Part shown: piece by piece, positions 56,032 through 64,000 of the stretch
Layout: the number at the start of each line of letters is the position of its first letter
Numbering within the stretch: the first letter of the stretch is position 1
NCBI RefSeq assembly: GCF_022919715.1
Contig: NZ_CP095042.1
Span: 3,844,001 to 3,908,000, forward strand
Length of the DNA stretch: 64,000 nt
Origin: Agromyces sp. H17E-10
Lineage (GTDB): Bacteria > Actinomycetota > Actinomycetes > Actinomycetales > Microbacteriaceae
Direction of reading: 5' to 3'
Notes under the pieces: model-generated
Database searches by the model: none
What the model was told of the DNA's origin: nothing
The model's input: the letters and a program-made list of their open reading frames with translations, nothing else
Position numbers and translations under genes: made by a program

Positions 56032-56802
56032 TCAGTACTCGCGTGCGATGAGCGCTTCGGGCACCTCCGCCGCGGCATCCTGATCGACGAAGAAGACGGT
56101 GCGACGCCGGCCCTTGATGCCGGCCACGGGCACCTCGTCGCGGCTGGCGCCGGCGAGTGCGAGGCCCAGGGCCGACGCCTTGTCGGCGCCCGCGAGCACC
56201 ATCCAGACGCGCTGCGAGGCGTTCAGCACCGGCCGGGTGAGGCTCAGGCGCTCGGGCGGCGGCTTGGGCGACTCGCGCACGGCGATCACCGTCTGGTCGG
56301 TGACCTCGATGCCCGAGCGGTGCGGGAAGAGCGACGCGACATGGCCGTCGGGCCCGACGCCGAGGAACGTGATGTCGAAGACCGGGTGCGCGAAGCCCTC
56401 CGCCGCGTGATCGGCGAGCTCGGCCGCGTAGTCGACCGCGGCCTCGTCGAGCGTGAGCCCCGAGTCGGACGCGGGGAACGGGTGCAGGTTGTCGTCCGGC
56501 AGGTCGAGGTCGTCGAGCAGCGCCTCGTGCGACTGGCGGTCGTTGCGGTCGGCGTCGCCGGACGGCACCCAGCGTTCGTCGCCCCACCAGAAGTGCACGC
56601 GCGACCAGTCGACCGACATGCGGGCGGGGGAGGCCGCGACGGCCTCGAGCACGGCGGACCCCATCGAGCCGCCCGTGAGGACGACGTGGACGACGGCCTG
56701 CGCGTCGAGCAGGTCGAGGGTCTTCGTGATGAACCTCGCCGCCACCGCTCCGGCCAGCGTCGCCTTGTCGGGGTGCACGAGCACCCGTCGTTCGTTCGTC
56801 AC
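56032..56802 (-). CDS. pgl: 6-phosphogluconolactonase
   Basis: Hydrolyses 6-phosphogluconolactone. The 256-residue protein of the SOL/DevB type has VVLTGGSMGSAVLEAV, VHFWWGDERWVPSGDADRND and FLGVGPDGHVASLFPH. Its ATG overlaps the opcA stop by 4 nt. It is the last gene of the tkt-tal-pgi-zwf-opcA-pgl operon, and ends 17 bp from the shared terminator. Confidence 0.96.
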   Translation of the reverse strand: MTNERRVLVHPDKATLAGAVAARFITKTLDLLDAQAVVHVVLTGGSMGSAVLEAVAASPARMSVDWSRVHFWWGDERWVPSGDADRNDRQSHEALLDDLDLPDDNLHPFPASDSGLTLDEAAVDYAAELADHAAEGFAHPVFDITFLGVGPDGHVASLFPHRSGIEVTDQTVIAVRESPKPPPERLSLTRPVLNASQRVWMVLAGADKASALGLALAGASRDEVPVAGIKGRRRTVFFVDQDAAAEVPEALIAREY

Positions 56803-57758
56803 GCGATCTCCTCCGCACCGTCGTCAGCGAGGAGTCGGAGCCCCTGCGCGATCACTTCACCGTACAGCTCGTCGGGGTCGAGGCGGCGCAGTTCGTCGGC
56901 GAGGCAGTCGCGAAGGCTGCGCCGGGGGAGGGCCACATCGTGCAGCGGCTGGTCGGGCTGGCGCAGGGTCGCCACGCCGGGCACGTCGCGCACGAGCTCG
57001 ATCGGACCGCTCGGTCGGTCGAGTCGCACGCCGTGGATGCCGTGCGAGCCCTCGTCGACCCCGGTCAGTTCGACCTCGGTCGCGCACCCGAGCTGCAGGC
57101 GCAGCCACGCCGCGAGCAGCGTCGTCGACGGCGAGTCGATCGCTCCCGACACGTGCACGGCGGTGATGGGCTCGTACGGCGGCTGGTCGAGCACGGCGGC
57201 CAGCTGCGCACGCCAGAGCGTGAGCCGCGTCCACGCGAAGTCGGCGTCGCCCGGCGTGTAGCTCGCCGCGAGCGCGTGCAGCGCGGCCTGCGGATCGGCC
57301 TGGGTCGAGGCATCCGTGATGCGCCGTTGCGCGATGCGCCCGAGCGGCGATCGACCGGGCACCTCGGGGGCTGCGCCCGGCCACCACGTCACCACGGGGG
57401 CGTCGGGCAGCAAGAGCGCCATGACGAGGCTCTCCTCGTAACGGGCCGCGTCACCGCGAGCGCGCAGGATGATGACCTCGCTCGCGCCGGCGTCGCCGCC
57501 GACGCGGATCTCGGCGTCGAGGCGCGCCTCGACCGCGTCGGTTGCCGTGCCGGGCTCGATGGACACAACGATGACCCGCATCGGATGCTCCCGCGAGGCG
57601 TCGTTCGCGGCCTCGATCGCCTCCTCCTCGGCGTCGGGCGTCGTGGCGATGACGAGCGTCAGCACGCGGCCGAGCGCGACGACGCCGCCCTCCTCGCGGA
57701 TCTTCACGAGGGCCTTCGAGACCTGGCTCGTGGTCGTGTCGGGCAGTTCGACGATCAT
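56799..57758 (-). CDS. opcA: Glucose-6-phosphate dehydrogenase assembly protein OpcA
   Basis: Actinobacterial and cyanobacterial partner that activates or assembles Zwf. The 319-residue protein has an N-terminal IVELPDTTTSQVSKALVKIR, VVTWWPGAAPEVPG near 120-135 and an ADFAWTRLTLWRAQLA region. ATG 57758 overlaps the zwf stop by 4 nt (longer in-frame extensions only shadow zwf). zwf-opcA-pgl is the usual order. Confidence 0.94.
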   Translation of the reverse strand: MIVELPDTTTSQVSKALVKIREEGGVVALGRVLTLVIATTPDAEEEAIEAANDASREHPMRVIVVSIEPGTATDAVEARLDAEIRVGGDAGASEVIILRARGDAARYEESLVMALLLPDAPVVTWWPGAAPEVPGRSPLGRIAQRRITDASTQADPQAALHALAASYTPGDADFAWTRLTLWRAQLAAVLDQPPYEPITAVHVSGAIDSPSTTLLAAWLRLQLGCATEVELTGVDEGSHGIHGVRLDRPSGPIELVRDVPGVATLRQPDQPLHDVALPRRSLRDCLADELRRLDPDELYGEVIAQGLRLLADDGAEEIA

Positions 57759-59296
57759 GGCCGCCTCCAGGTGCGTCCGTCGCGGGCGAGGAGCTCGTCG
57801 GCCGAGCTGGGGCCCCAGGTGCCGGGGCGGTACTGCTCGGGCTGCCCCTGGGTCGCCCAGAACTCCTCGATCGGGTCGAGGATCTTCCAGCTGAGCTCGA
57901 CCTCCTCCTGACGGGGGAAGAGGGGCGGGTCGCCGAGCAGGACGTCGAGGATGAGTCGTTCGTAGGCTTCGGGGCTCGCCTCGGTGAACGCGTGGCCGTA
58001 GCCGAAGTCCATCGTCACGTCGCGCACCTGCATGCCCGCGCCCGGCACCTTCGAGCCGAAGCGGATCGTGACGCCCTCGTCGGGCTGCACCCGGATGACG
58101 AGCGCGTTCTGGCCGAGCTCGGAGGTCTGGCTGTCGGCGAAGAGCTGCTGCGGTGCGCGCTTGAACACGACCGCGATCTCGGTGACCCGCCGGCCGAGGC
58201 GCTTGCCCGCGCGGAGGTAGAACGGCACGCCGGCCCAGCGGCGGGTGCCGATCGTGAGCTTCATGGCCGCATACGTCTCGGTCGTGGAGGCGGGGTTCAT
58301 GCCGTCCTCCTCGAGGAAGCCGACGACCTGCTCGCCACCCTGCCAACCGCCCGAGTACTGGCCGCGTGCGGTTCCAGCGGCCAGGTCTTCGGGGATGCGC
58401 ACGGCGGCGAGGATCTTCTCCTTCTCCGCCCGCAGGTCGGCCGCGTCGAACGAGATGGGCTCTTCCATCGCCGTGAGCGCGAGCAGCTGCAGCAGGTGGT
58501 TCTGGATGACGTCGCGAGCAGCGCCGATGCCGTCGTAGTAGCCGGCCCGGCCGCCCACGCCGATGTCCTCGGCCATCGTGATCTGCACGTGGTCGACGAA
58601 GTTCGCGTTCCAGATCGGCTCGTACAACTGGTTGGCGAAGCGCAGCGCGAGGATGTTCTGCACCGTCTCCTTGCCGAGGTAGTGGTCGATGCGGAACACC
58701 GAGTCGGGCGGGAACACGCTCGCCACAACGTCGTTGAGGTCGCGCGCCGACGCCAGGTCGCTGCCGAACGGCTTCTCGATCACGACGCGCCGCCACTGCC
58801 CGTCGCGCTGCTCGGTGAGCCCCGAGCGCTTGAGCTGCTCGGTCACGAGTGGGAACGACTTCGGCGGGATCGAGAGGTAGAACGCGTGGTTGCCCATCGT
58901 GCCGCGTTCGCGGTCGAGCGACTCGACGACGTCGCGCAACCGGTCGAACGCGGCGTCGTCGTCGAACGTGCCCATCACGAAGCGGATGCCCCGCGCGAGC
59001 TGCTGCCACACGTCCTCACGGAACTCGGTGCGGGCGTACTGCTTGACCGAGTCGTGCACCACCTGTGCGAAGTCCTCGTCCTCCCAGTCGCGCCGGGCGA
59101 ATCCGACGAGCGCGAACCCCGGGGGCAGGAGCCCCCGGTTCGCGAGGTCGTACACGGCCGGCATCAGCTTCTTGCGCGACAGGTCGCCCGTGACGCCGAA
59201 GATGATGAGGCTCGACGGCCCCGCGATGCGGTTGAGCCGGTAGTCCTTGGGAGATCGGAGGGGGTTGTGCTGCGCCGAGATCTCTGCCGAAACCAC
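57755..59296 (-). CDS. zwf: Glucose-6-phosphate 1-dehydrogenase
   Basis: Entry enzyme of the oxidative pentose phosphate pathway and an NADPH source. The 513-residue protein has the Rossmann FGVTGDLSRKKLMPA, VIEKPFGSD, and the active-site RIDHYLGKETVQN. The start is GTG at 59296 because AAAGGA lies 7 nt upstream, giving VVSAEISAQHNPL. A GTG at 59320 that overlaps the pgi stop (GTGA) would add 8 residues and is possible. Confidence 0.95.
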   Translation of the reverse strand: MVSAEISAQHNPLRSPKDYRLNRIAGPSSLIIFGVTGDLSRKKLMPAVYDLANRGLLPPGFALVGFARRDWEDEDFAQVVHDSVKQYARTEFREDVWQQLARGIRFVMGTFDDDAAFDRLRDVVESLDRERGTMGNHAFYLSIPPKSFPLVTEQLKRSGLTEQRDGQWRRVVIEKPFGSDLASARDLNDVVASVFPPDSVFRIDHYLGKETVQNILALRFANQLYEPIWNANFVDHVQITMAEDIGVGGRAGYYDGIGAARDVIQNHLLQLLALTAMEEPISFDAADLRAEKEKILAAVRIPEDLAAGTARGQYSGGWQGGEQVVGFLEEDGMNPASTTETYAAMKLTIGTRRWAGVPFYLRAGKRLGRRVTEIAVVFKRAPQQLFADSQTSELGQNALVIRVQPDEGVTIRFGSKVPGAGMQVRDVTMDFGYGHAFTEASPEAYERLILDVLLGDPPLFPRQEEVELSWKILDPIEEFWATQGQPEQYRPGTWGPSSADELLARDGRTWRRP

Positions 59297-59316
59297 GTGC
59301 GGGTCCTTTCGTTCGG

Positions 59317-60921
59317 TCACCCGATGGCGTCGATGAGCGAGCCGAGGTTCGCGGCCGGATCGGTGAACGTGAGCGTCAGCACCGGGCGGCCGTGCTCGGC
59401 GAGCACGCTCGCGTCGCCCGAGGCCTGGGCCGCGATGAGCTCGCCGAAGGTGAACGGCCGCTCGGTGATGGCGAGGTCGTCGACCGGGGTCTGCGTGATC
59501 TGCAGGAACACGCCGACCGCCGGGCCGCCCTTGTGGAACTGGCCGGTCGAGTGGAGGAAGCGCGGGCCCCAGCCGAACGTGACGGGACGCGCCGCCCGTG
59601 CCGCCACGAGATCGCGCAGCTTCGCGACCTCGGGGTGCGCGACGCGGTCGACGTACGCCTGGATCGAGACGTAGCCGTTCGCGGGCAGCTCCTCGAGCAG
59701 CACGTCGATCGCCGACACGAGGTCGCTCGCGGCTCCGATCACCTCGGGCGTGCCGCGCACCTCGATGCCGTCGGCGACGAACGCGGCGGGCTCGGGCGCC
59801 GGTCGGGCGTCGAGGAGGCCGCGGGCGGCGATCTTCGCCGACTCGACGTCCGGCTGGTCGAACGGGTTGATGCCGAGCAGGCGGCCGGCGACGGCCGTCG
59901 CGTACTCCCAGACGAGCAGCTGGGCGCCGAGCGTGCCCGACACCCGGATCTCGCCCGACGGGTCGTCGGAGAAGATCTCGTCGCCCGCGTCGTCGACGAG
60001 GCGCACGACCTGCAGGTCGGGCAGCGACTCGCCGAGCTCGGGGGAGTCGACGTCGAGCACGACGGGCAGGATGCCGGTGCCCTCCTTGCCCGTGGACTCG
60101 GCGATGAGCTGCTCGGCCCAGTCGGCGAAGCCGACGATGTGCGTGCCGTCGGCGACGATGCCCAGCTTGTCGCGCAGCGGCGCGGTCGCGGCGATCGCGG
60201 CGCCGAGCACGAGGCCGGGATTCTCGGGGCTGTCGATCGCGAGCGAGAGCTCGATCGTCTCGGCCTCGTCGAGCACCTCGGCGATGTCGACTCCGGCGAG
60301 GCCGGACGGCACGAGCCCGAAGGCCGTCAGCGCCGAGTAGCGGCCGCCCACGTTCGGGTCGGCGTTGAACACGCGGTACCCGGCCGCGCGCGCCGACTCG
60401 TCGAGCGGCGAGCCCGGGTCGGTGACGACGATGATGCGGGCGGCAGGGTCGATGCCCGCGTCGCGGAACGCCTGCTCGTACGCGCGGCGCTGGCTGTCGG
60501 TCTCGACGGTCGAGCCCGACTTCGACGACACGACGAGGGCGGACGCCTCGAGGCGGTCGCCGAGCGCGGCGCGGACCTGTCCGGGCTCAGTGGAGTCGAG
60601 CACGGTGAGCTCGACGCGCGCGGTGCGCGTGATCACCTCGGGCGCGAGCGAGGAGCCGCCCATGCCCGCGAGCACGATGTGTCGCACGCCCGCGGCCTCG
60701 AGCTCCTCGCGGAGCGCCTCGATCTGCGGCACGAGCGGGCGCGAGATCGCGACGGCCTCGGTCCAGCCGAGGCGCTTGTCGGCCTCCGCCTCCGCGGCGG
60801 CACCCCAGAGGGCCGGGTCCTGGGCGGTGATGCCGCTCGCGACGAGGTCGGCGACGAGCGTCGGGACGGTGCGGCGGACGGCCTCGGCCGCGGCGCCCGA
60901 GACCGAGATGCGGAAGCTCAT
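59317..60921 (-). CDS. pgi: Glucose-6-phosphate isomerase, divergent type
   Basis: Interconverts glucose 6-phosphate and fructose 6-phosphate. The 534-residue protein resembles the Pgi half of the Tal-Pgi fusion proteins known in other bacteria, not classical E. coli Pgi. Visible SIS-domain motifs are [13 protein letters not shown] and [30 protein letters not shown] and [14 protein letters not shown] follow. ATG 60921 overlaps the tal stop by 4 nt, fitting a split form of that fusion. Confidence 0.93.
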   Translation of the reverse strand: MSFRISVSGAAAEAVRRTVPTLVADLVASGITAQDPALWGAAAEAEADKRLGWTEAVAISRPLVPQIEALREELEAAGVRHIVLAGMGGSSLAPEVITRTARVELTVLDSTEPGQVRAALGDRLEASALVVSSKSGSTVETDSQRRAYEQAFRDAGIDPAARIIVVTDPGSPLDESARAAGYRVFNADPNVGGRYSALTAFGLVPSGLAGVDIAEVLDEAETIELSLAIDSPENPGLVLGAAIAATAPLRDKLGIVADGTHIVGFADWAEQLIAESTGKEGTGILPVVLDVDSPELGESLPDLQVVRLVDDAGDEIFSDDPSGEIRVSGTLGAQLLVWEYATAVAGRLLGINPFDQPDVESAKIAARGLLDARPAPEPAAFVADGIEVRGTPEVIGAASDLVSAIDVLLEELPANGYVSIQAYVDRVAHPEVAKLRDLVAARAARPVTFGWGPRFLHSTGQFHKGGPAVGVFLQITQTPVDDLAITERPFTFGELIAAQASGDASVLAEHGRPVLTLTFTDPAANLGSLIDAIG

Positions 60922-62027
60922 CGGGCGGCCTCCAGCGCTGCGGTCACGGAGTCGAGCAGCTCGCCCCACGACACGTTGAACTTCTCGACGCCCTCGCGCT
61001 CGAGGAGCGCCGTCACGTCGTCGTAGTCGACGCCGACGGTCGCGAGCGCGTCGAGGACCTCGGCCGCGCTGCCGTAATTGCCGGTCACGGTGTCGCCCTC
61101 GACGACGCCGTGGTCGAAGGTCGCCTCGAGCGTCTTCTCGGGCATCGTGTTGACGACGCCGCGAGCCACGAGCTCGGTCACGTAGAGCGTGTCGGGCAGC
61201 GCCGGGTCCTTGACGCCCGTCGACGCCCAGAGCGGGCGCTGCAGGTTGGCACCGGCAGCGAGGAGGGCCTGGGCGCGCTCCGTTGCGAACTGCTCCTCGA
61301 ACAGCTCGTACGCGAGGCGTGCGTTCGCGACGCCGGCCTTGCTCTTGAGCGCGAGGGCCTCGGGCGTGCCGATGGCGGCGAGGCGCTTGTCGATCTCGGT
61401 GTCGACACGCGAGACGAAGAACGAGGCGACCGAGTGGATCTGCGACAGGTCGTGGCCCGCAGCCTTCGCCTGCTCGAGGCCCGCGAGGTACGCCTCGATG
61501 ACCTCGCGGTGGCGGTCGAGGCTGAAGATGAGCGTGACGTTCACGCTGATCCCCGCGCCGATCGTCTCGCGGATCGCGTCGAGGCCCTCGACGGTCGCCG
61601 GGATCTTGATCATCGCGTTCGGCCGGTCGACCTTGGCCCAGAGCGCCTTCGCCTCCTCGATCGTGCCGGCGGTGTCGTGGGCGAGGCCGGGCTCGACCTC
61701 GATCGAGACGCGGCCGTCGACACCGCCCGTACGGTCGTAGACGGGACGCAGCACGTCGGCCGCAGAGCGCACGTCGTCGGTCGTGATGTCGAACACGGCG
61801 GTGTTCACGTCGGCGCCCGCGACGGCGAGCTCGTGCAGGTGCTCGGTGTAGCCGTTGCCGGCGGTGAGGGCGTTCGCGAAGATCGTCGGGTTCGTGGTGA
61901 CGCCGACGACGTTGCGCTCGGCGATGAGGCGGGCGAGGTCGCCCGTCACGAGGCGCTCGCGCGAGAGGTCGTCGAGCCAGATGCTGACGCCGGCCTCGGA
62001 GAGGGCGGCGGTGGGGGAGCTGGTCAT
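60918..62027 (-). CDS. tal: Transaldolase
   Basis: Transfers a dihydroxyacetone unit between sugar phosphates. The 369-residue TIM barrel belongs to the longer actinobacterial class. The Schiff-base Lys lies in [29 protein letters not shown] is near the start, and [14 protein letters not shown] and [13 protein letters not shown] follow. An AGAGGAGA ribosome binding site precedes the ATG. It sits between tkt and pgi. Confidence 0.97.
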   Translation of the reverse strand: MTSSPTAALSEAGVSIWLDDLSRERLVTGDLARLIAERNVVGVTTNPTIFANALTAGNGYTEHLHELAVAGADVNTAVFDITTDDVRSAADVLRPVYDRTGGVDGRVSIEVEPGLAHDTAGTIEEAKALWAKVDRPNAMIKIPATVEGLDAIRETIGAGISVNVTLIFSLDRHREVIEAYLAGLEQAKAAGHDLSQIHSVASFFVSRVDTEIDKRLAAIGTPEALALKSKAGVANARLAYELFEEQFATERAQALLAAGANLQRPLWASTGVKDPALPDTLYVTELVARGVVNTMPEKTLEATFDHGVVEGDTVTGNYGSAAEVLDALATVGVDYDDVTALLEREGVEKFNVSWGELLDSVTAALEAAR

Positions 62028-62052
62028 GGGGTGTCTCCTCTTCTGGCTCGCG

Positions 62053-64000
62053 TCAGGCCGACGCGAGCGATTCCTTCGCGGCGGCGACGACGGCCTCGGC
62101 CGTGATGCCGAACTCGCGGAACAGGGTCTTGTAGTCGGCCGAAGCGCCGAAGTGCTCGATCGAGACGGCGCGGCCGCGGTCGCCGATGTAGCGGTGCCAC
62201 GTCAGGGCGAGGCCGGCCTCGACCGAGACCCGCGCCGTGACCGATGCCGGCAGCACCGACTCGCGGTAGGCGGCATCCTGCTCGTCGAACCACTCGAGGC
62301 TGGGAGCCGAGACGACGCGCGCCCCGATGCCCTCGGCGGCGAGCGTCTCGCGCGCCGAGAGCGCGAGCTGCACCTCGGAGCCGGTCGCGATGATGATGAC
62401 GTCGGGCGAGCCCGAAGCGGCGTCGGCGAGCACGTAGGCGCCCTTCGACGTGTTCGCGGCGCTCGCGAGGACGTCGCCGGAAGCCTCGCCCTCGCCGCGC
62501 TCGAACACCGGGATGTTCTGGCGGGTGAGCGCGATGCCGGCCGGGCCGCCGCGGCGCTTGAGGATCTCGAGCCACGCGTGGGCGACCTCGTTCGCGTCGG
62601 CGGGACGCACGACGTCGAGTCCGGGGATCGCACGGAGCGTGGCGAGCTGCTCGATCGGCTGGTGGGTCGGGCCGTCCTCGCCGAGCGCGACGGAGTCGTG
62701 CGTCCAGACGAAGATCGACGGCACCTGCATGAGCGCGGCGAGGCGCACGGACGGCCGCATGTAGTCGCTGAAGATGAGGAACGTGCCGCCGAAGGCGCGC
62801 GTCGGGCCGTGCAGCACGATGCCGTTCACGATCGCGGCCATCGCGTGCTCGCGGATGCCGAAGTGCAGCACGCGGCCGTAGGGGTTGCCCGCCCACTCGT
62901 GCGTCGAGTGCTCGGTCGGCACGAACGAGCCGCCGCCGTTGATGGTCGTGAGGTTCGACTCGGCGAGGTCGGCCGAACCGCCCCACAGCTCGGGCAGCTG
63001 GGCGGCGAGGGCGTTGATCACCTTGCCGGACGCCGCGCGGGTCGACACCTCGGTGCCGCCCTCGAAGACGGGCAGCGCGTCGGCGATGCCCTCGGGCAGC
63101 TCGCCGGCCTCGAGGCGGTCGAGGAGCGCCTTGCGCTCGGGGTTCGCCGCGGCCCAGGCGTCGAACGACTGCTGCCACTCGGTGCGCGCGGCCGCACCGC
63201 GCTCACGGGCGCCGCGCGTGTGCGCGATCACGTCGTCGGCGACGACGAAGCTCTCCTCGGGATCGAACCCGAGCACCTCCTTCGTCGCGGCGAGCTCGGC
63301 GCCCCCGAGTGCGGAGCCGTGGATCTTGCCCGAGTTCTGCTTGCCGGGGGAGGGCCAGCCGATGATCGTCTTCAGGATGATGATCGAGGGCTTGGACTGC
63401 TCGCCCTTCGCGGCCTCGATCGCGCGGTGGAGCTCGGCGACGTCCTCGACGTACTCGCCGGTCTTCTTCCAGTCGACTGTCTGCACGTGCCAGCCGTACG
63501 ACTCGTAGCGCTCGGCCACGTTCTCGGTGAACGCGATGTTCGTGTCGTCCTCGATGGAGATCTGGTTCGAGTCGTAGATCACGACGAGGTTGCCGAGCTG
63601 CTGGTGACCGGCGAGCGAGGATGCCTCGCTGGTGACGCCCTCCTGCAGGTCGCCGTCGCCCGCGATGACGTAGACGAAGTGGTCGAAGGGGCTCTCGCCG
63701 GCCGGGGTCTCGGGGTCGAAGAGGCCGCGCTCGTAGCGGGCGGCGTAGGCGAAGCCCACCGCCGAGGCGAGGCCCTGGCCGAGCGGGCCCGTGGTGATCT
63801 CGACGCCGGCCGTGTGGCCGTACTCGGGGTGCCCGGGGGTCTTCGAGCCCCAGGTGCGGAGCGCCTTCAGGTCGTCGAGCTCGAGGCCGTCGCCGGCGAA
63901 GTAGAGCTGCACGTACTGGGTGAGCGACGAGTGGCCCGCCGACAGGATGAACCGGTCTCGCCCGAGCCAGGCGTGGTCGGCCGGGTCGCGGCGCATCACC
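62053..64000 (-). CDS. tkt: Transketolase, 5' end cut by window
   Basis: TPP enzyme transferring two-carbon units in the pentose phosphate pathway. About 649 codons are visible of a usual ~700; the N-terminal ~45 residues lie past the window end. Visible motifs are [26 protein letters not shown], the TPP motif [14 protein letters not shown], and [17 protein letters not shown]. It would be first in the operon of those seen; tal follows 25 nt later. Confidence 0.97.
   Translation of the reverse strand, partial: VMRRDPADHAWLGRDRFILSAGHSSLTQYVQLYFAGDGLELDDLKALRTWGSKTPGHPEYGHTAGVEITTGPLGQGLASAVGFAYAARYERGLFDPETPAGESPFDHFVYVIAGDGDLQEGVTSEASSLAGHQQLGNLVVIYDSNQISIEDDTNIAFTENVAERYESYGWHVQTVDWKKTGEYVEDVAELHRAIEAAKGEQSKPSIIILKTIIGWPSPGKQNSGKIHGSALGGAELAATKEVLGFDPEESFVVADDVIAHTRGARERGAAARTEWQQSFDAWAAANPERKALLDRLEAGELPEGIADALPVFEGGTEVSTRAASGKVINALAAQLPELWGGSADLAESNLTTINGGGSFVPTEHSTHEWAGNPYGRVLHFGIREHAMAAIVNGIVLHGPTRAFGGTFLIFSDYMRPSVRLAALMQVPSIFVWTHDSVALGEDGPTHQPIEQLATLRAIPGLDVVRPADANEVAHAWLEILKRRGGPAGIALTRQNIPVFERGEGEASGDVLASAANTSKGAYVLADAASGSPDVIIIATGSEVQLALSARETLAAEGIGARVVSAPSLEWFDEQDAAYRESVLPASVTARVSVEAGLALTWHRYIGDRGRAVSIEHFGASADYKTLFREFGITAEAVVAAAKESLASA

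Overview
The window is a gene-dense, very GC-rich chromosomal segment of an actinobacterium, most likely a member of the Microbacteriaceae (Agromyces- or Microbacterium-like; the genus is inference). Lineage markers are RbpA, WhiA, OpcA, an ANTAR response regulator, an mIHF domain, a helicase-motif-free PriA, the actinobacterial trp-region membrane proteins, and many leaderless genes with a TAnnnT -10 box 6-7 nt before the start codon. I see no transposase, integrase, phage gene or CRISPR array. This is core genome, so most findings concern gene architecture and regulation.

Layout. (1) 1-9097, + strand: pyrimidine operon pyrB(partial)-pyrC-membrane protein-carA-carB-pyrF, with start and stop codons overlapping at each junction and running into gmk, which carries an N-terminal mIHF DNA-binding domain; then rpoZ. 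(2) 9111-16786: coaBC-metK-priA, fmt, a frameshifted rsmB, and rpe. (3) 16818-24479: hisE-hisG-hisF-hisI, then trpE, two small membrane-protein genes, trpC-trpB-trpA; trpD and trpG are not here. (4) 24539-33234: lgt, gltB-gltD (with a duplicated junction), pyk. (5) 33351-40814: an SRPBCC protein, tRNA-Leu (minus), a PdtaR-like ANTAR regulator, polA, a DUF885 peptidase-like protein, rpsA. (6) 40939-50214: a DUF4126 membrane protein (minus), coaE, uvrB, uvrA (with an SOS box), uvrC, rapZ. (7) 50248-55953: whiA with a repeated 3' tail, sodA, gap-pgk-tpiA, secG, rbpA. (8) 56032-64000, minus strand: tkt(partial)-tal-pgi-zwf-opcA-pgl, a pentose phosphate operon meeting rbpA at a 20-bp hairpin.

Together the genes cover UMP synthesis, GMP phosphorylation, CoA and SAM synthesis, His and Trp synthesis, nitrogen assimilation, lower glycolysis, the pentose phosphate pathway, nucleotide excision repair and parts of the transcription and translation machinery. 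The strongest unusual features are the mIHF-guanylate kinase fusion, the tail repeats behind whiA, the duplicated gltB/gltD junction with its 22-codon ORF, the rsmB frameshift, and the fixed spacing between -10 boxes and start codons (in three places the -10 also uses the TAG stop codon of the gene before).
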